Source: XYA12-FULL-58-9 sp001798605 (lineage in GTDB: Bacteria; Myxococcota; XYA12-FULL-58-9). From it: a stretch of 5,121 bases of DNA. This document shows positions 1-5,121 of this stretch, one piece after another (the first letter of the stretch is position 1; each line of letters starts with the position of its first letter). The stretch covers positions 1 through 5,121 of the forward strand of contig DAINMX010000346.1 in the NCBI GenBank assembly GCA_036736205.1. Direction: 5' to 3'. Position numbers and translations under genes: made by a program. Under the pieces are notes generated by a model, which had not been told where the DNA came from, ran no database searches, and saw nothing but the letters and a program-made list of their open reading frames with translations.

Positions 1-272
1 ACGCGTGTGCCACCGTATGCTTGAATGCCGACTACACCGCCCACACCAATCGATGCAATGAATCGGGGACCTGCATGTGCACCTCAGTGTCATGCGGCGG
101 TTGTGAAGAATCCTGTCTCGAGGCCGGCTACACCGGTTTTTCTGGCATCTGCGATCCAGGAGAATCCTGCTATTGCAGCGACCTCTGTGGCAACTGCGAA
201 GAGATCTGCATCAACGGTGGACGCTCAGGCTTCTCCGGCACCTGCACCAGTGAGTCCTGTTACTGCAATTGA
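1..272 (+). CDS. Tandem cysteine-rich (CS-alpha-beta/defensin-like) repeat protein, 3' part only
   Basis: The reading frame is already open at the left edge (first full codon at base 3) and ends at TGA 270-272, so the start and any signal peptide lie outside the window. A TTG at base 21 could be mistaken for a start, but it sits inside the first cysteine unit and the frame upstream keeps the pattern (Cys codons at 6 and 18). About 89 residues are visible, forming three consecutive units with cysteines spaced C-x2-C-x3-C-x11-C-x4/5-C-x-C. CxxxC, then G-x-C, then CxC is the signature of the cysteine-stabilised alpha-beta fold of defensins and scorpion toxins. Myxobacterial defensin-like peptides of this fold are known (for example from Anaeromyxobacter). 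Six cysteines per unit and almost no other sequence suggest export and disulfide bonding. Antimicrobial, toxin, adhesion or structural roles all remain possible. The coding call is firm; the fold is inferred from spacing only. Confidence 0.8.
   Translation, partial: ACATVCLNADYTAHTNRCNESGTCMCTSVSCGGCEESCLEAGYTGFSGICDPGESCYCSDLCGNCEEICINGGRSGFSGTCTSESCYCN
6..266 (+). repeat. Three tandem CS-alpha-beta-like domain units (first lacks its first Cys)
   Basis: Unit 1 spans 6-80 (C-ATV-C, 11 residues, C-NESGT-C-M-C); its first cysteine would fall one codon left of the window. Unit 2 spans 93-176 (C-GG-C-EES-C, 11 residues ending in G-I, C-DPGES-C-Y-C). Unit 3 spans 186-266 (C-GN-C-EEI-C, 11 residues ending in G-T, C-TSES-C-Y-C). 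The linkers are only 4 and 3 residues. Units 2 and 3 also share GxxGFSG before the fourth cysteine. The DNA of the units differs at many third codon positions while the cysteine spacing is held, which points to an old duplication kept by selection, not a recent expansion. Unit 1 is the most divergent: it has N-R-C where the others have G-x-C. Confidence 0.75.
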
Positions 273-355
273 CCCATGCGATCGAGCGCTTGCTTTGGTT
301 ACGAGATCGAGACTTGGAAACGGCCACATTTGAGAGCGGCAACAGTCGGCGATAT

Positions 356-359
356 GAGG
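356..359 (+). promoter_or_regulatory. Ribosome binding site that decides the lipoprotein start
   Basis: GAGG lies six bases before the ATG at 366. It favours that ATG over two in-frame upstream ATGs at 276 and 354. Only the 366 start places the hydrophobic stretch directly at the N terminus, as a signal peptide needs. Confidence 0.6.
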
Positions 360-365
360 TTTGTC

Positions 366-677
366 ATGAAACTATCGATTGCAGCGTTGATTGCATTTTC
401 AGTTGTGGGATGCGGCCGTGGTGAAGACGAGTGCCGCAGCTATTGCACGGACTTGGCTGAGTACAGTCCGGGGAAATTTTGCAGTGCGACAGGTTGTGAC
501 GGCAGCGATCCCGCATGCGTCGATTTGCTGATCGACAAGTGCGTCGACCGTTGTGTCGACACCGCCGCCGATCTCAAGACGAGCTGTACCGAAATGGACT
601 GGAACTCCTGCGCACCCGCGCTGTGTTGCACAGGCTGGTACTATTCGGACGATACCTATGACGACGTCTGCACATAA
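366..677 (+). CDS. Cysteine-rich predicted lipoprotein
   Basis: This is a 103-residue protein with a short signal sequence (MKLSIAALIAFSVVGC). Its lipobox-like V-V-G-C puts the lipid-modified cysteine at residue 16. The mature part holds twelve further cysteines (residues 23, 27, 39, 44, 51, 59, 63, 74, 82, 87, 88, 102), an even number compatible with six disulfides, plus CxxxC pairs at 23/27 and 59/63 and a CC doublet. It is acidic, especially towards the C terminus. It would be exported and anchored in the envelope, and the residue after the lipid cysteine is Gly, so there is no Asp retention signal. I do not recognise the family. It starts 93 bases after the defensin-like repeat gene on the same strand, so the two may be co-transcribed. 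The CxxxC pairs echo that neighbour, but the overall spacing differs and I do not claim homology. The longer reading from ATG 276 would put a charged stretch ahead of the signal and is unlikely. Confidence 0.75.
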   Translation: MKLSIAALIAFSVVGCGRGEDECRSYCTDLAEYSPGKFCSATGCDGSDPACVDLLIDKCVDRCVDTAADLKTSCTEMDWNSCAPALCCTGWYYSDDTYDDVCT

Positions 678-828
678 CAGCTCCCCTACCCCTTCGCTCG
701 CTGAGATCTCACCAGGAGCCCGAGTCCCCGTTAGTGCCTCTTCGCCCCTTTTGTCCTTCGCCTCGGCGTCCCGCCTTGTTTTTCTCACGAACAAAGGGGA
801 CAAAGAGCCCCAGAACAACGAGGACACG
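678..828 (+). other. Intergenic stretch with short complementary arms
   Basis: This stretch shows no credible gene. It contains a 10-base perfect palindrome TGAGATCTCA at 702-711, flanked by GCTC (696-699) and GAGC (716-719). A TTTGTCC (750-756) is complementary to GGACAAA (798-804), and CCCCTTTTGT (745-754) nearly complements ACAAAGGGG (791-799). It could be a structured leader of the basic-protein gene or a processing site. There is no T-tract after any stem, so I do not call a terminator. Confidence 0.3.
820..824 (+). promoter_or_regulatory. Ribosome binding site of the 46-residue basic protein
   Basis: GAGGA sits four bases before the ATG at 829. It supports the short ORF as a real gene and picks this start within a longer open frame that runs back to base 553 across the preceding lipoprotein gene. 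Confidence 0.55.
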
Positions 829-969
829 ATGGCACTTGAAAAGATCAAAACGGAGATGAAGGGAACAGGCGGTGGCCGTTGGTGCACTCGGGAAGTCGCA
901 AAAAAATCGTCCAAGAAGATCCGCCGCCATAACGACAAGCGCGCCGCACGTGAGGCGGCCAACGGCTAA
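829..969 (+). CDS. Small, highly basic hypothetical protein (46 aa)
   Basis: The protein has 46 residues with 14 Lys/Arg against 5 Asp/Glu. It holds a glycine-rich turn followed by W-C-T-R-E (GTGGGRWCTRE, residues 12-22) and then a Lys/Arg/Ala-rich segment (residues 24-44) likely to be helical. It has no signal peptide or membrane segment. The composition suggests nucleic-acid or ribosome contact in the cytoplasm, but this is inference from charge alone and I do not recognise a family. A shine-dalgarno-like GAGGA and the sharp change from weak to protein-like composition at this ATG support the start. About 150 bases of non-coding sequence separate it from the lipoprotein gene, so it may have its own promoter. 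Its TAA (967-969) overlaps the stop of the opposing nuclease gene. Confidence 0.6.
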   Translation: MALEKIKTEMKGTGGGRWCTREVAKKSSKKIRRHNDKRAAREAANG

Positions 970-1946
970 TCTCCCCTTGAGGTGCGGTCCAATAAACGGC
1001 GAGCAATGTCGAGCTCCAAGTAGCGTTCCCGGAACATCTTGAGAACGTCGGCGTGGGACTCCTTTGCAGTGGTGAGGCCACGCTCGACGATCTCCTCGAG
1101 GGGAAGGATCTGGAGTCGATCGCGGTACGCTGGTGCAAGCTTGTCCCGCAGGGCGTTGACGTCATTCTCTGCACCCCGGTCATCTCGGAGGCCCACGACG
1201 AAGTTGACGGCGTAAGCGAGGTCGTGTTTGCGCTGATATGCCAAGGTGAGTAGCAGGTTGCGAGCCACCTGCGGGATACCGTGAGCTTTGAAATACTCCA
1301 GCCCGTCGTTGGTACATAGCTGCCAATTTTCCATGAGGCCGACTTGGTAGCTCACCTCGCGTGCGGAGTTCTTGCCGAACTCGTCGGTGTACTTTGTCTC
1401 GATGGTCGCAATGCAGGAAGCCCCGTTGGGGTTGCGAAAGCGAATCGATGCATCGAAGGCTGTCTTGTCCTTGATGTAGTCGTCGATCGGCATGGGGAGA
1501 TGCTCAACCTCGACCGCATCGACCACGTTGATGGGGCTGTCTCGCAACATTGCCTTCAGTACGTCGCCTGCGCCAGCGTCTTTGCGCTTTACGCCAGCCC
1601 GCAGATGTCCAAAAAGATTGAAGCACATCGGTTGGCTGGAGAGCATGTTGTTAAACAGCCGATAGGGCTTGATGGTGATCTGCGGATTGGCTTCAGCAGC
1701 TGCCAGCTGCTCCTTGGCGTAGGCAAATGTGGTCTGGTTCAGGAAGTTCTTGCCTGATGTTCTGCCATTAACGAGGGCGCTGCCGACGACGCATTTGCCC
1801 GGGTCGTAGGGACCGCACTTTGTCTCGCCGAGCCGTTCCACTCGGTACCAGCTCTGCTGAAGTCGACAGAGACGCTTTAGTCCGGTTTCACCTGAGACCT
1901 GCGGGCCGTAGCGATCTTCGATTGAGTCGACAGGTTGTTGGCTCAT
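966..1946 (-). CDS. PD-(D/E)XK nuclease-like protein, PGN_0703-type putative restriction endonuclease
   Basis: This 326-residue cytoplasmic protein is predicted to cut DNA. The sequence matches my memory of the PGN_0703 family of putative restriction endonucleases: a K-x-F-L-N-Q block near residues 66-71, RLFNNMLSSQPMCFNLFG at 96-113, and the nuclease core. The core is Asp165 (in FDASIRF) followed 18 residues later by Glu183-Thr-Lys185 (ATIETKYTD), a D...ExK arrangement with a helix after it (REVSYQVG, 196-203). ATG 1946 is chosen because a GGAGG (1951-1955 on this strand) lies four bases upstream. Longer starts at 1961 and 2045 add a Lys/Arg-rich tail that does not look conserved. No methyltransferase or specificity subunit is in view, so it may be a stand-alone defence or repair nuclease. 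A 117-base gap separates it from the gene before it. Its TAG overlaps the stop of the convergent small basic gene. The fold is fairly sure; target and role are unknown. Confidence 0.75.
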   Translation of the reverse strand: MSQQPVDSIEDRYGPQVSGETGLKRLCRLQQSWYRVERLGETKCGPYDPGKCVVGSALVNGRTSGKNFLNQTTFAYAKEQLAAAEANPQITIKPYRLFNNMLSSQPMCFNLFGHLRAGVKRKDAGAGDVLKAMLRDSPINVVDAVEVEHLPMPIDDYIKDKTAFDASIRFRNPNGASCIATIETKYTDEFGKNSAREVSYQVGLMENWQLCTNDGLEYFKAHGIPQVARNLLLTLAYQRKHDLAYAVNFVVGLRDDRGAENDVNALRDKLAPAYRDRLQILPLEEIVERGLTTAKESHADVLKMFRERYLELDIARRLLDRTSRGD

Positions 1947-2063
1947 GCTGCCTCCGCGCATTTGGCCACTTCTTTTATGACGCTCTGGCCTTTTCCTCGT
2001 GTAATTAGGCCAATGGACGCATAGTAGATTGCCATTTCTCCCCATTTCTTTGACTGCGTGCGA
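1947..2063 (-). other. Intergenic gap upstream of the nuclease, probable promoter region
   Basis: This 117-base gap is more A/T-rich than the surrounding genes. It carries an 8-base direct repeat (CCATTTCT on the plus strand at 2032-2039 and 2042-2049) with a 10-base period, which would suit a regulator binding one DNA face. I could not assign a convincing -35/-10 pair, so promoter activity is inferred from position and composition only. Confidence 0.3.
1951..1955 (-). promoter_or_regulatory. Ribosome binding site of the nuclease gene
   Basis: GGAGG on the minus strand, four bases before the ATG at 1946. It is the strongest Shine-Dalgarno match near any candidate start of this gene and decides for the 326-residue form. 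Confidence 0.6.
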
Positions 2064-2576
2064 TCAACGCTCGTCAACAAACCAGTTGCCGGCTTCGTGA
2101 ATAACCGGCACTTTCAAAATGAGAACGGTGTCGCCGGTGTCCACACCTTCATTGAAGCGGTAGCTTGCTGGCATGGTGTGAAGCAAGCGACGGGGAAGGA
2201 AGACGAGGACCTCGGGGTCTTCGAATTGATACACTAACTGGTCAACGGGCAGACGCTCGGACCAACCGTGGAGCGCAGCCTCACATTCGGCGTCGCATTC
2301 AACACCAATCAACCGCAACCCCAATTCCGGGTGTCGCCAGTAGTCGAGGGTTTGGCTCCAACCGTTCCGGGAATGGATCTCTCGCACGCGCCCGGAGAAG
2401 GACTGCTTGAAGGTGTCCAAGTCGGAAGTCTTGATGGCCCGGAGAAGACGATCCACTGCAAGTGCAGGTGGAGGGACCTCAAGGGCAGCCTCTTTCGCGG
2501 CATCGTTCGAGTGAGTCACGGAAGTGGCGCAAGAGGCGGCAACAGAAATCGTAGCGACAAGGCAGACTCGCGTCAT
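2064..2576 (-). CDS. Predicted exported protein or lipoprotein, possible NTF2-like fold
   Basis: The protein has 170 residues. The N terminus (MTRVCLVATISVAASC) is a short basic-hydrophobic signal ending in A-A-S-C, a usable though not ideal lipobox with lipid cysteine at residue 16. A Ser/Thr/Ala linker follows. The mature part begins with a helix (AVDRLLRAIKTSDLDTF, 40-56) and ends in beta-like VLILKVPVIHEAGNWFVDE (151-169). A helix starting with 'hxxhhxAhxxgD' plus a final 'V...G.W.vDE' strand is typical of small NTF2-like envelope proteins, so that fold is a guess from pattern. Cysteines 94 and 98 form an ECDAEC pair. It starts 16 bases after the barrel gene stop with GGAAGGGG in that gap, so the two are probably co-transcribed. 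Specific function is unknown. Confidence 0.7.
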   Translation of the reverse strand: MTRVCLVATISVAASCATSVTHSNDAAKEAALEVPPPALAVDRLLRAIKTSDLDTFKQSFSGRVREIHSRNGWSQTLDYWRHPELGLRLIGVECDAECEAALHGWSERLPVDQLVYQFEDPEVLVFLPRRLLHTMPASYRFNEGVDTGDTVLILKVPVIHEAGNWFVDER

Positions 2577-2592
2577 TGCGCCCCCTTCCCAC

Positions 2593-3210
2593 TCAATACC
2601 AATAAAAGCTCAACTGCAGCGGCACAAGCACCGCCCCGCGGTAATGCTCATCAAACACGTGCAGATACGCGACCCCCGTGCCAATCTGCAACATGTCGAT
2701 GATGCGCACGTTGACGATCAACGCCGCCTCGAGCGACAGGCCGCCGCCAGAATCCGCTGGCAGCTCGGCGTCGACAACGAGGTTGTTGTCGTCGTCAACC
2801 AGAGACGCGGTGCCGTAGGTGGAATGCATGTATCCAACTGCCACCTGAAGATGTGGCGCAACCGGCCACCCGGACAAGAGCTCATACCGAGCGGTCAATT
2901 GTGGGTGATAATACTGGCCGGAGAAAGTCAGCGTGCCGGTGTAACTCCGACCCTCGATCGTGGTCGAATAGTCAGGAGTCGCGCCTGGGAATTGCGAGAT
3001 GCTCATCTCGGCCCCAACCCACAATTCATGCAAAGGACTGTACTCGAACCCGCCGCTACCGCCCCACCCCAGCAAAAATCCTCCAGGGTTCTTGGCCACC
3101 GGCACGCCCATCAACCCAGAGAGGGTCACACGCTTCTCGTACTTTTCGCCCTGGGCGATACCCGGAGCCAGGCAAACAATGCAAACAACCAAAACCCCGG
3201 AAAATCTCAT
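2593..3210 (-). CDS. Small predicted outer-membrane beta-barrel protein
   Basis: The protein has 205 residues. Residues 1-21 are a Sec signal peptide (basic MR, hydrophobic core VLVVCIVCL, likely cleavage after A-Q-G). The mature chain has alternating polar/hydrophobic stretches rich in Gly and aromatics (e.g. FLLGWGGSGGFEY 45-57, ELWVGAEMSI 62-71, LTARYELL 105-112, LQVAVGYMHS 121-130, SLEAALIVNVRI 159-170). It ends in LQLSFYWY, with the terminal aromatic residue that the BAM machinery recognises in outer-membrane proteins. Length suits an eight-stranded barrel of the OmpA/OmpW size class, but I cannot name a family. ATG 3210 is chosen over 3255 because it begins directly with the signal peptide and forms an ATGA overlap with the upstream topoisomerase stop. 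Translational coupling to topA is therefore likely, an odd pairing of functions. Confidence 0.72.
   Translation of the reverse strand: MRFSGVLVVCIVCLAPGIAQGEKYEKRVTLSGLMGVPVAKNPGGFLLGWGGSGGFEYSPLHELWVGAEMSISQFPGATPDYSTTIEGRSYTGTLTFSGQYYHPQLTARYELLSGWPVAPHLQVAVGYMHSTYGTASLVDDDNNLVVDAELPADSGGGLSLEAALIVNVRIIDMLQIGTGVAYLHVFDEHYRGAVLVPLQLSFYWY
3207..3210 (-). promoter_or_regulatory. ATGA stop/start overlap coupling topA and the barrel gene
   Basis: On the minus strand the ATG of the barrel gene (3210-3208) overlaps the TGA of topA (3209-3207). There is no strong Shine-Dalgarno match just upstream, only a G-rich run, so reinitiation by ribosomes finishing topA is plausible. Confidence 0.6.
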
Positions 3211-5121
3211 GCTCGCCCCCGCGTCCTTCGCGCCTTCTTCATGCTTCCCCTGCACTCGGGAAAATCAACACAGCCCCAGAATTTGTCGCCGTCCTTGCTC
3301 TGTCGCTCGGCCATTCTCCCTCCGCATTCTGGGCACGGTTGTTTGCTGACCTTTGGTGGCGCAAAACTCGAAGTCCAATCACATTTCCCACATCGCCAGA
3401 ACTTCTTTGGTTTGCCGGTCTTCTTGTCCTTGTACGGCTGAGCGACGACACCCGCGCCGCATTTCGGGCACGGCTGTTTGGCCGACTTGAGCCCCGCGTC
3501 TTTGCGCTGCGGGACGGCATTGGGGTGGTCGGCGGCATATTTGGCAAACTTAACCTCCGCCTCCGCTTCCAGCTCACAAAACCGCGAGTAGAAGCTTCTG
3601 AGAAACTGGCTCCGCGAGACTTCCCTCGCTGCAATTCCATCGAGCGCCTTTTCGGTCTGCGCCGTGAAATCTTCCTCAGACAACTCATTGAACCCCAGCC
3701 TCACCAACTCATCGGCAGTGAAGCCTGTTGGCTCGGGCCGCAAAAACTTTCCTTCCTCGCCAACATAATTGCGGTCCAGCAGTGTCGATATCATCGCCGA
3801 ATAGGTCGACGGCCTGCCGATCTGCCGTTTTTCCAAATACTGAATCAAAGATGCCTCGGTGAACCTCGCGGGTCGCTTCGTCTGCCCTTCTTTGGTCCTC
3901 GCCCCAAGGAGGTTCAACACCTGACCCTCACGAAGCGCTGGCAGCGCTTGGCCACCCTCCCCTTCCCCTTCGAGGCTCAACCAACCAGGCCTCTGAACCG
4001 TCGTTACCTGTGCCTTTAACCGCCACGCATGCTCACCGGGCGCAATGGTCACCGTAGTCCTTGAGAAAACGGCCGGCGCGCACTGGGAAACCAGCGCGCG
4101 CCTAAATATCAACTCGTAAAGGCGAAAGCCGTCATCCTCGAATCCGGCTGGGTGGACATCCATTGCCGTCGGACGAATCGCCTCGTGGGCCGCTTGTGCC
4201 CCCGCCGCGTTTGTCACTTTGGGCGGCTTAGGTGGCACCAACACGGGATTGGTTTTGGTCAAATACTCGCGAATCATCTGCTGGCCTTCCACAGCCATCA
4301 CCGCAGAGTCAGTTCGCAGATAGGTGATCAATCCCTTTTCAAAAAGCTCCTGGGCGAGCGCCGTCGTATGCTTGACTGAGAACCCGAGCTTGGTTGAAGC
4401 AGTACTGAGCATGGTGCTCGTAATGAACGGCTTTGGCGGCTGCCGCTCAATGGATGAGGTCGCAATGGACTCAACTCGATGGGTTGCAGACCGGCAGGCC
4501 GCAGCAATCGCTTCCGCCTCTTTGGAATCGTCAAAACGCCGCGGCACCAACCGTGACTCACCAGTCTCTTCATCGAGTTCAGAGACCACGGGTGACGCCG
4601 AAAAACCCTCGCGGTAATCGGCAATCACAGTCCAAAATTTCCTCGGAACGAAGGCCTGAATCATGCGCTCTCGGTCTACTAATATGCGCAAAGCACAACT
4701 CTGCAATCGCCCCGCACTCTTGCAACCAAACGGCCACAGGAGTCGTGAGATGTTCATTCCGAGCAGATAGTCGAGTACAGATCGAGCGCGAGCCGCGTCG
4801 ACCAACGATTTATCCAGAGCGCCGGAATGCTCAATGCCGTTGAGCACTCCTGATTTTGTTAGCTCTCGAAAGACAGTTCTGCGCGAATTTCGCAGGCCAA
4901 ATTCCTCAATCAGGTGCCAAGCAATGGCTTCGCCCTCGCGGTCACCATCGGTTGCCAGATACACCTCGTCGGCATTTTGGATTGCGGCTTTGAGCCGCGT
5001 CGCTACGTCGGGTTTGGAAACCGGAAGGGTTCGCTCTTCAAATCCATTATCGACGTCGACAACATCAGCAAACGATATGTCACTGGTCATCGGTGGCAGG
5101 GCGCGGAAATGGCCCATCGTC
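3207..5121 (-). CDS. topA: DNA topoisomerase I (type IA), 5'-truncated by window edge
   Basis: This enzyme relaxes negatively supercoiled DNA through a 5'-phosphotyrosine single-strand break. About 637 residues are visible. The frame is open to the edge, and the Met at 5117 is internal: MGHFRALP corresponds to the usual 'GHVRDLP' about 30-40 residues into the family, so the ESPAK part of TOPRIM is missing. Numbering from that Met, the visible features are TOPRIM acidic motif DGDREGE (57-63), KSAGRLQS (133-140), catalytic Tyr266 in ITYLRTDS, AHEAIRPT (310-317), GRPSTYSAMISTLLDRNYV (434-452), and two C-terminal four-cysteine zinc fingers (C550/553/576/579 and C595/598/616/622). The full protein would be near 670 residues, shorter than E. 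coli TopA (865). The loop before the catalytic Tyr is short, and Cys-Lys replaces the usual hydrophobic residue before SAGR. It could be the main chromosomal enzyme or a divergent second copy; topoisomerase I identity itself is clear. It is the first visible gene of the minus-strand cluster. Confidence 0.93.
   Translation of the reverse strand, partial: TMGHFRALPPMTSDISFADVVDVDNGFEERTLPVSKPDVATRLKAAIQNADEVYLATDGDREGEAIAWHLIEEFGLRNSRRTVFRELTKSGVLNGIEHSGALDKSLVDAARARSVLDYLLGMNISRLLWPFGCKSAGRLQSCALRILVDRERMIQAFVPRKFWTVIADYREGFSASPVVSELDEETGESRLVPRRFDDSKEAEAIAAACRSATHRVESIATSSIERQPPKPFITSTMLSTASTKLGFSVKHTTALAQELFEKGLITYLRTDSAVMAVEGQQMIREYLTKTNPVLVPPKPPKVTNAAGAQAAHEAIRPTAMDVHPAGFEDDGFRLYELIFRRALVSQCAPAVFSRTTVTIAPGEHAWRLKAQVTTVQRPGWLSLEGEGEGGQALPALREGQVLNLLGARTKEGQTKRPARFTEASLIQYLEKRQIGRPSTYSAMISTLLDRNYVGEEGKFLRPEPTGFTADELVRLGFNELSEEDFTAQTEKALDGIAAREVSRSQFLRSFYSRFCELEAEAEVKFAKYAADHPNAVPQRKDAGLKSAKQPCPKCGAGVVAQPYKDKKTGKPKKFWRCGKCDWTSSFAPPKVSKQPCPECGGRMAERQSKDGDKFWGCVDFPECRGSMKKARRTRGRA

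Noticed and set aside
25..333. A 102-codon frame shifted relative to the cysteine repeat gene
   Set aside because: It is Ala/Pro/Thr-rich without motifs, whereas the other frame holds a regular cysteine pattern across three units.
696..719. Possible terminator hairpin around the TGAGATCTCA palindrome
   Set aside because: The stem is short with a bulge and no T-run follows, so an intrinsic terminator is not supported.
776..804. Possible promoter TTGTTT, 17 bases, GACAAA
   Set aside because: The -10 match is only three of six bases; too weak to call.
399..962. A 187-codon open frame on the minus strand opposite the lipoprotein and basic-protein genes
   Set aside because: It has no recognisable domain, its composition is low-complexity, and it lies antisense to genes with a signal peptide, cysteine pattern and ribosome binding sites.
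1947..2045. N-terminal extension of the nuclease from ATG 2045
   Set aside because: The extra 33 residues are basic and irregular, and a GGAGG sits just before the later ATG at 1946.
2524..4019. Long plus-strand open frames opposite the barrel gene and topA
   Set aside because: They are Arg/Pro/Ser-rich antisense readings of clearly coding minus-strand genes, with no domains and no sensible start sites.

Overview
The window reads as a piece of a moderately GC-rich Gram-negative genome. Outer-membrane and lipoprotein signals support the Gram-negative reading. The cysteine-rich exported proteins at the left edge resemble what is common in Myxococcota and related former Deltaproteobacteria. That assignment is an inference from gene style; no rRNA or other taxonomic marker gene lies in the window.

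Layout: two gene groups face each other. On the left, plus strand, are (i) the 3' end of a gene for a protein made of tandem cysteine-rich domains whose spacing matches the CS-alpha-beta (defensin / scorpion-toxin) signature, (ii) a 103-residue cysteine-rich predicted lipoprotein, and (iii) a 46-residue very basic protein. On the right, minus strand and reading leftwards, are a 5'-truncated compact type IA DNA topoisomerase (topA), a small predicted outer-membrane beta-barrel whose ATG overlaps the topA stop (ATGA), a 170-residue predicted exported protein or lipoprotein, and, after a 117-base gap, a PD-(D/E)XK nuclease-like protein similar to the PGN_0703 family of putative restriction endonucleases. 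The nuclease and the small basic protein converge, and their stop codons overlap.

How the genes may work together: topA, the barrel and the exported protein are packed closely enough to be one transcription unit, though topoisomerase and envelope proteins have no obvious common task. The nuclease may have its own promoter in the gap before it. The left group looks like secreted or surface-exposed disulfide-rich products. The most notable item is the run of at least three CS-alpha-beta-like domains (bases 6-266), because tandem bacterial versions of this fold are unusual. No rRNA, tRNA, CRISPR array, insertion sequence or convincing intrinsic terminator was seen.
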